DNA of 16,436 nucleotides from Faucicola sp032089155 (GTDB taxonomy: Bacteria > Pseudomonadota > Gammaproteobacteria > Pseudomonadales > Moraxellaceae): assembly GCA_032089155.1 (NCBI GenBank), contig DAMDEV010000045.1:1-16436 (forward strand), written 5' to 3'. This document shows positions 14,571-16,436 of the stretch, piece by piece. The position numbers and the translations under genes are program-made. Every line of letters begins with the position of its first letter. Position 1 is the stretch's first letter. The notes beneath the pieces are model-generated. The model had not been told where the DNA came from and did not search any database. It saw only the letters and a program-made list of their open reading frames with translations.

Positions 14571-15278
14571 ATGATGACAAATGAATTAATAAAAAATGGG
14601 TTATGGCAACAGGCGTTTAAAGTAAGCTTGCCTGTGGCAATGGGTTATATCCCTGCGGGGATTGCCTTTGGCGTGTTGTTTGTGGCAGCCAAGCTTCCTA
14701 TATGGGCGGCGATTTTATCTAGTGTGGTGTTATACGCGGGTGCGGCGCAATATGCTTCTATTGCGCTGTTGGCGGGCGGGGTTGGAATCTCAACTATTGC
14801 CAGCAATACCTTAGCGATAAATTTGCGCCATGCTTTTTATGCCATTCCTTTGTTAAAACAATTACCAACCAATCCTATCAGTCGATTTTATTGCTTGTTT
14901 GCGTTAACCGATGAAACTTTCTCCGTATTAACCACCCTTGATGAAAATGAACGCCAAAGACTGATACTACCGGTGAGTTTGCTCAATCAGTGTTATTGGG
15001 TTACCGGTACCATATTGGGCATTTTGGTAGGTGCAGGGCTCAATGATTGGGTGCCACATTTGGATTTTGCGTTAGTGTGCTTATTTGCTATTTTAGCTTA
15101 CGAACAGTTTAAAGCAGTCAAGGCTTACTATCCCATTTTCATCGCCATCATTGCATTTATAGCGGCGTTTTATTTTACATCCGATTGGTTGCTATTATCA
15201 GCGATTTGCGGGAGTTTGGGACTCATTATCATCCACTTTTTTATGAGCAATAAATCCACTCATCAGCAAGCTCTCTGA
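14571..15278 (+). CDS. azlC: AzlC-family branched-chain amino acid exporter subunit
   Basis: AzlC/YgaZ proteins are the large subunit of a two-part inner-membrane exporter of branched-chain amino acids (and methionine or valine in E. coli YgaZH). The 235-residue product is close to the family length and is almost entirely hydrophobic, with about six to eight transmembrane segments. Recognisable family stretches are SLPVAMGYIPAGIAFGVL near the start, YAGAAQYASIALLAGG, and NTLAINLRHAFYAIPLL, followed by FALTDETFSV. Two ATG codons in a row (14571, 14574) could both serve; the ribosome site is weak (AAGAA). It lies 27 bases after the secF terminator, so its promoter must be very close or it relies on read-through. 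azlD follows 61 bases later. Substrate is inferred from the family. Confidence 0.9.
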   Translation: MMTNELIKNGLWQQAFKVSLPVAMGYIPAGIAFGVLFVAAKLPIWAAILSSVVLYAGAAQYASIALLAGGVGISTIASNTLAINLRHAFYAIPLLKQLPTNPISRFYCLFALTDETFSVLTTLDENERQRLILPVSLLNQCYWVTGTILGILVGAGLNDWVPHLDFALVCLFAILAYEQFKAVKAYYPIFIAIIAFIAAFYFTSDWLLLSAICGSLGLIIIHFFMSNKSTHQQAL

Positions 15279-15339
15279 CAGTTCAAGCTACCTGACAGCT
15301 CAACCGCCAAAAAATTTATCCATTAATCGTTAGAATATT

Positions 15340-15723
15340 ATGAACACACCACCTGATAACGTTTATTTAATCGCCGCTACTTTTGCCATGGCTTTGGTGA
15401 CTTTACTTACCCGCATCACCCCGATAATTTTGCCAAAGCGCTTATTGGATGCCCCCTTGTTGCTCGCGGTGAATAAAGCATTGCCATTATCGGTGATGAC
15501 GCTGCTGATTTTAACTTCCTTGCATTGGCAGCAGCCCAAGCTTATGCCCAACGCTATGATTGTGAGTCTGAGCTTATCGCCATTACTTGTGGCAGAGATA
15601 TTAGCGCTGATAGTCGTGTTGCTCAGCTATCATTGGAAAAAGCAATTACTGCTAAGTATGTTGGTGGGGATTGCTAGCCTTAATGGTTTTTTATGGCTAC
15701 TAAATCTGATAGGTTTTCAATAG
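15340..15723 (+). CDS. azlD: AzlD-family small subunit of branched-chain amino acid exporter
   Basis: AzlD/YgaH proteins are the small partner of AzlC in the export of branched-chain amino acids. The 127-residue product is slightly longer than usual (about 100-115). It shows about four hydrophobic segments: LIAATFAMALVTLLTRITPII with the conserved T-R-x-x-P pattern, NKALPLSVMTLLILTSL, SLSLSPLLVAEILALIVVLLSY, and LLLSMLVGIASLNGFLWLL. The pattern and the position directly after azlC make the assignment fairly safe. The ATG at 15340 has no clear ribosome site. Transcription should end at the terminator at 15725-15757. Confidence 0.87.
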   Translation: MNTPPDNVYLIAATFAMALVTLLTRITPIILPKRLLDAPLLLAVNKALPLSVMTLLILTSLHWQQPKLMPNAMIVSLSLSPLLVAEILALIVVLLSYHWKKQLLLSMLVGIASLNGFLWLLNLIGFQ

Positions 15724-15724
15724 C

Positions 15725-15757
15725 CATAAAAAAAGCCCTACTTGGGCTTTTTTTATG
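15725..15757. terminator. bidirectional terminator between azlD and purF
   Basis: CATAAAAAAAGCCC (15725-15738) and GGGCTTTTTTTATG (15744-15757) form a perfect 14-bp stem with a 5-base loop. Seven T follow the GC core on either strand, so it can end both azlD (plus) and purF (minus). Confidence 0.93.
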
Positions 15758-15766
15758 AAGGATAAC

Positions 15767-16436
15767 TTATACCTCGGTTTGCACCCCAACGATATCCACA
15801 GGCGTATCAGCCACGTCTTGTATCCCAGATTTTTTCTGTTTGGCTTTATCGCTGCGTTTACGCTGCAATTCATTCAAATAATCTTCATCAATACCACCGG
15901 CGATGTATTTGCCGTCAAATACCGAACAGTCAAATTTTTTGGCATCGCTGTGTTTGTCTTGCACCGCTTCGATCAAATCATCCAAATCTTGGAATATCAA
16001 ACGATCCGCGCCGATGATTTTACACACTTCTTCCACACTATGACCTGAGGCAATCAGCTCATTGCGCGCTGGCATGTCAATACCATACACATTGGGATAT
16101 TTGACGGGTGGCGCCGCACTGGCAAAATACACATTATGGGCGCCAGCATCACGTGCCATTTGGATAATCTCGTGACAAGTCGTGCCACGTACAATTGAAT
16201 CATCGACCAACAAGACGTTTTTATTTCTAAATTCAAAAGGCACCGCGCTTAGTTTTTGACGTACCGATTTTTTGCGCTGCTGTTGACCTGGCATAATAAA
16301 GGTGCGACCGATATAACGGTTTTTCATAAAGCCTTCACGGTATTTTACGCCTAGATGCTGGGCAAGCTCCATCGCAGAAGTACGTGAGGTATCGGGAATA
16401 GGAATAACCACATCAATCCCGTGATCTTCACCCCAT
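15767..16436 (-). CDS. purF: amidophosphoribosyltransferase PurF (5' part outside window)
   Basis: PurF makes 5-phosphoribosylamine from PRPP and glutamine, the first committed step of purine synthesis. The visible 222 or so C-terminal residues cover the phosphoribosyltransferase domain: VVIPIPDTSRTSAMELAQ, GFMKNRYIGRTFIMPGQ, and the PRPP-binding loop VLLVDDSIVRGTT, followed by YGIDMPARNELIASG. The frame is open to the right window edge, so the N-terminal glutamine amidohydrolase domain lies beyond it. The C-terminal tail after YLNELQRKRSDKAKQKK is polar, with little family similarity that I can see. It is transcribed toward the azl pair and ends at the shared terminator 10 bases beyond its stop. 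Confidence 0.97.
   Translation of the reverse strand, partial: WGEDHGIDVVIPIPDTSRTSAMELAQHLGVKYREGFMKNRYIGRTFIMPGQQQRKKSVRQKLSAVPFEFRNKNVLLVDDSIVRGTTCHEIIQMARDAGAHNVYFASAAPPVKYPNVYGIDMPARNELIASGHSVEEVCKIIGADRLIFQDLDDLIEAVQDKHSDAKKFDCSVFDGKYIAGGIDEDYLNELQRKRSDKAKQKKSGIQDVADTPVDIVGVQTEV

Overview
The window is an ordinary stretch of housekeeping chromosome from a Gram-negative gammaproteobacterium. A complete iscRSUA-hscBA order, HU-beta, a LysM-rich MltD-type lipoprotein, yajC-secD-secF and a classical purF all point that way. The AT-leaning codon use, the long MltD-like protein and the style of the low-complexity linkers suggest the Moraxellaceae (Moraxella/Psychrobacter/Acinetobacter relatives). 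That placement is an inference from overall character, not a database match. I see no mobile element, prophage, CRISPR array, tRNA or rRNA.

Layout from left to right. Positions 1-4969 (minus strand) hold the iron-sulfur cluster assembly operon, read right to left as iscR, iscS, iscU, iscA, hscB and hscA, with hscA cut by the left window edge. Its promoter and a large IscR-box-like inverted repeat lie at about 5050-5108. Positions 5179-5841 (minus) encode an unrecognised protein with a C-terminal membrane anchor. A roughly 450-base gap then leads to the plus-strand gene for HU-beta (6290-6562). HU and the next gene converge on two hairpin terminators. Positions 6713-9751 (minus) encode a 1012-residue lipoprotein lytic transglycosylase with six LysM domains. 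Positions 9979-10488 (minus) encode a small secreted protein, probably of NTF2-like fold. A 341-base divergent gap with a phased A-tract repeat separates it from the plus-strand yajC-secD-secF cluster (10830-14500), which ends in a strong terminator. An azlC-azlD pair for branched-chain amino acid export follows (14571-15723). A bidirectional terminator then faces the 3' end of purF (minus, cut by the right edge).

How the genes work together. IscS strips sulfur from cysteine and passes it to the scaffold IscU. HscB delivers IscU to the Hsp70-type chaperone HscA through the LPPVK motif, and IscA helps carry iron or clusters to targets. IscR carries the cluster-ligating Cys3-His set and should repress the operon when loaded. 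YajC, SecD and SecF form the accessory complex of the SecYEG translocon that serves exported proteins such as the two secreted products encoded beside it. AzlC and AzlD form a two-subunit exporter.

The points worth a second look are architectural rather than a new system: an IscR tail whose stop overlaps iscS, hairpins in isc intercistronic gaps, insertions in both HscA and HscB, a 416-residue SecF with an extra N-terminal tail, repeated EPP motifs in the MltD linker, phased A-tracts between divergent genes, and the unassigned tail-anchored protein. I found no convincing undescribed multi-gene system.
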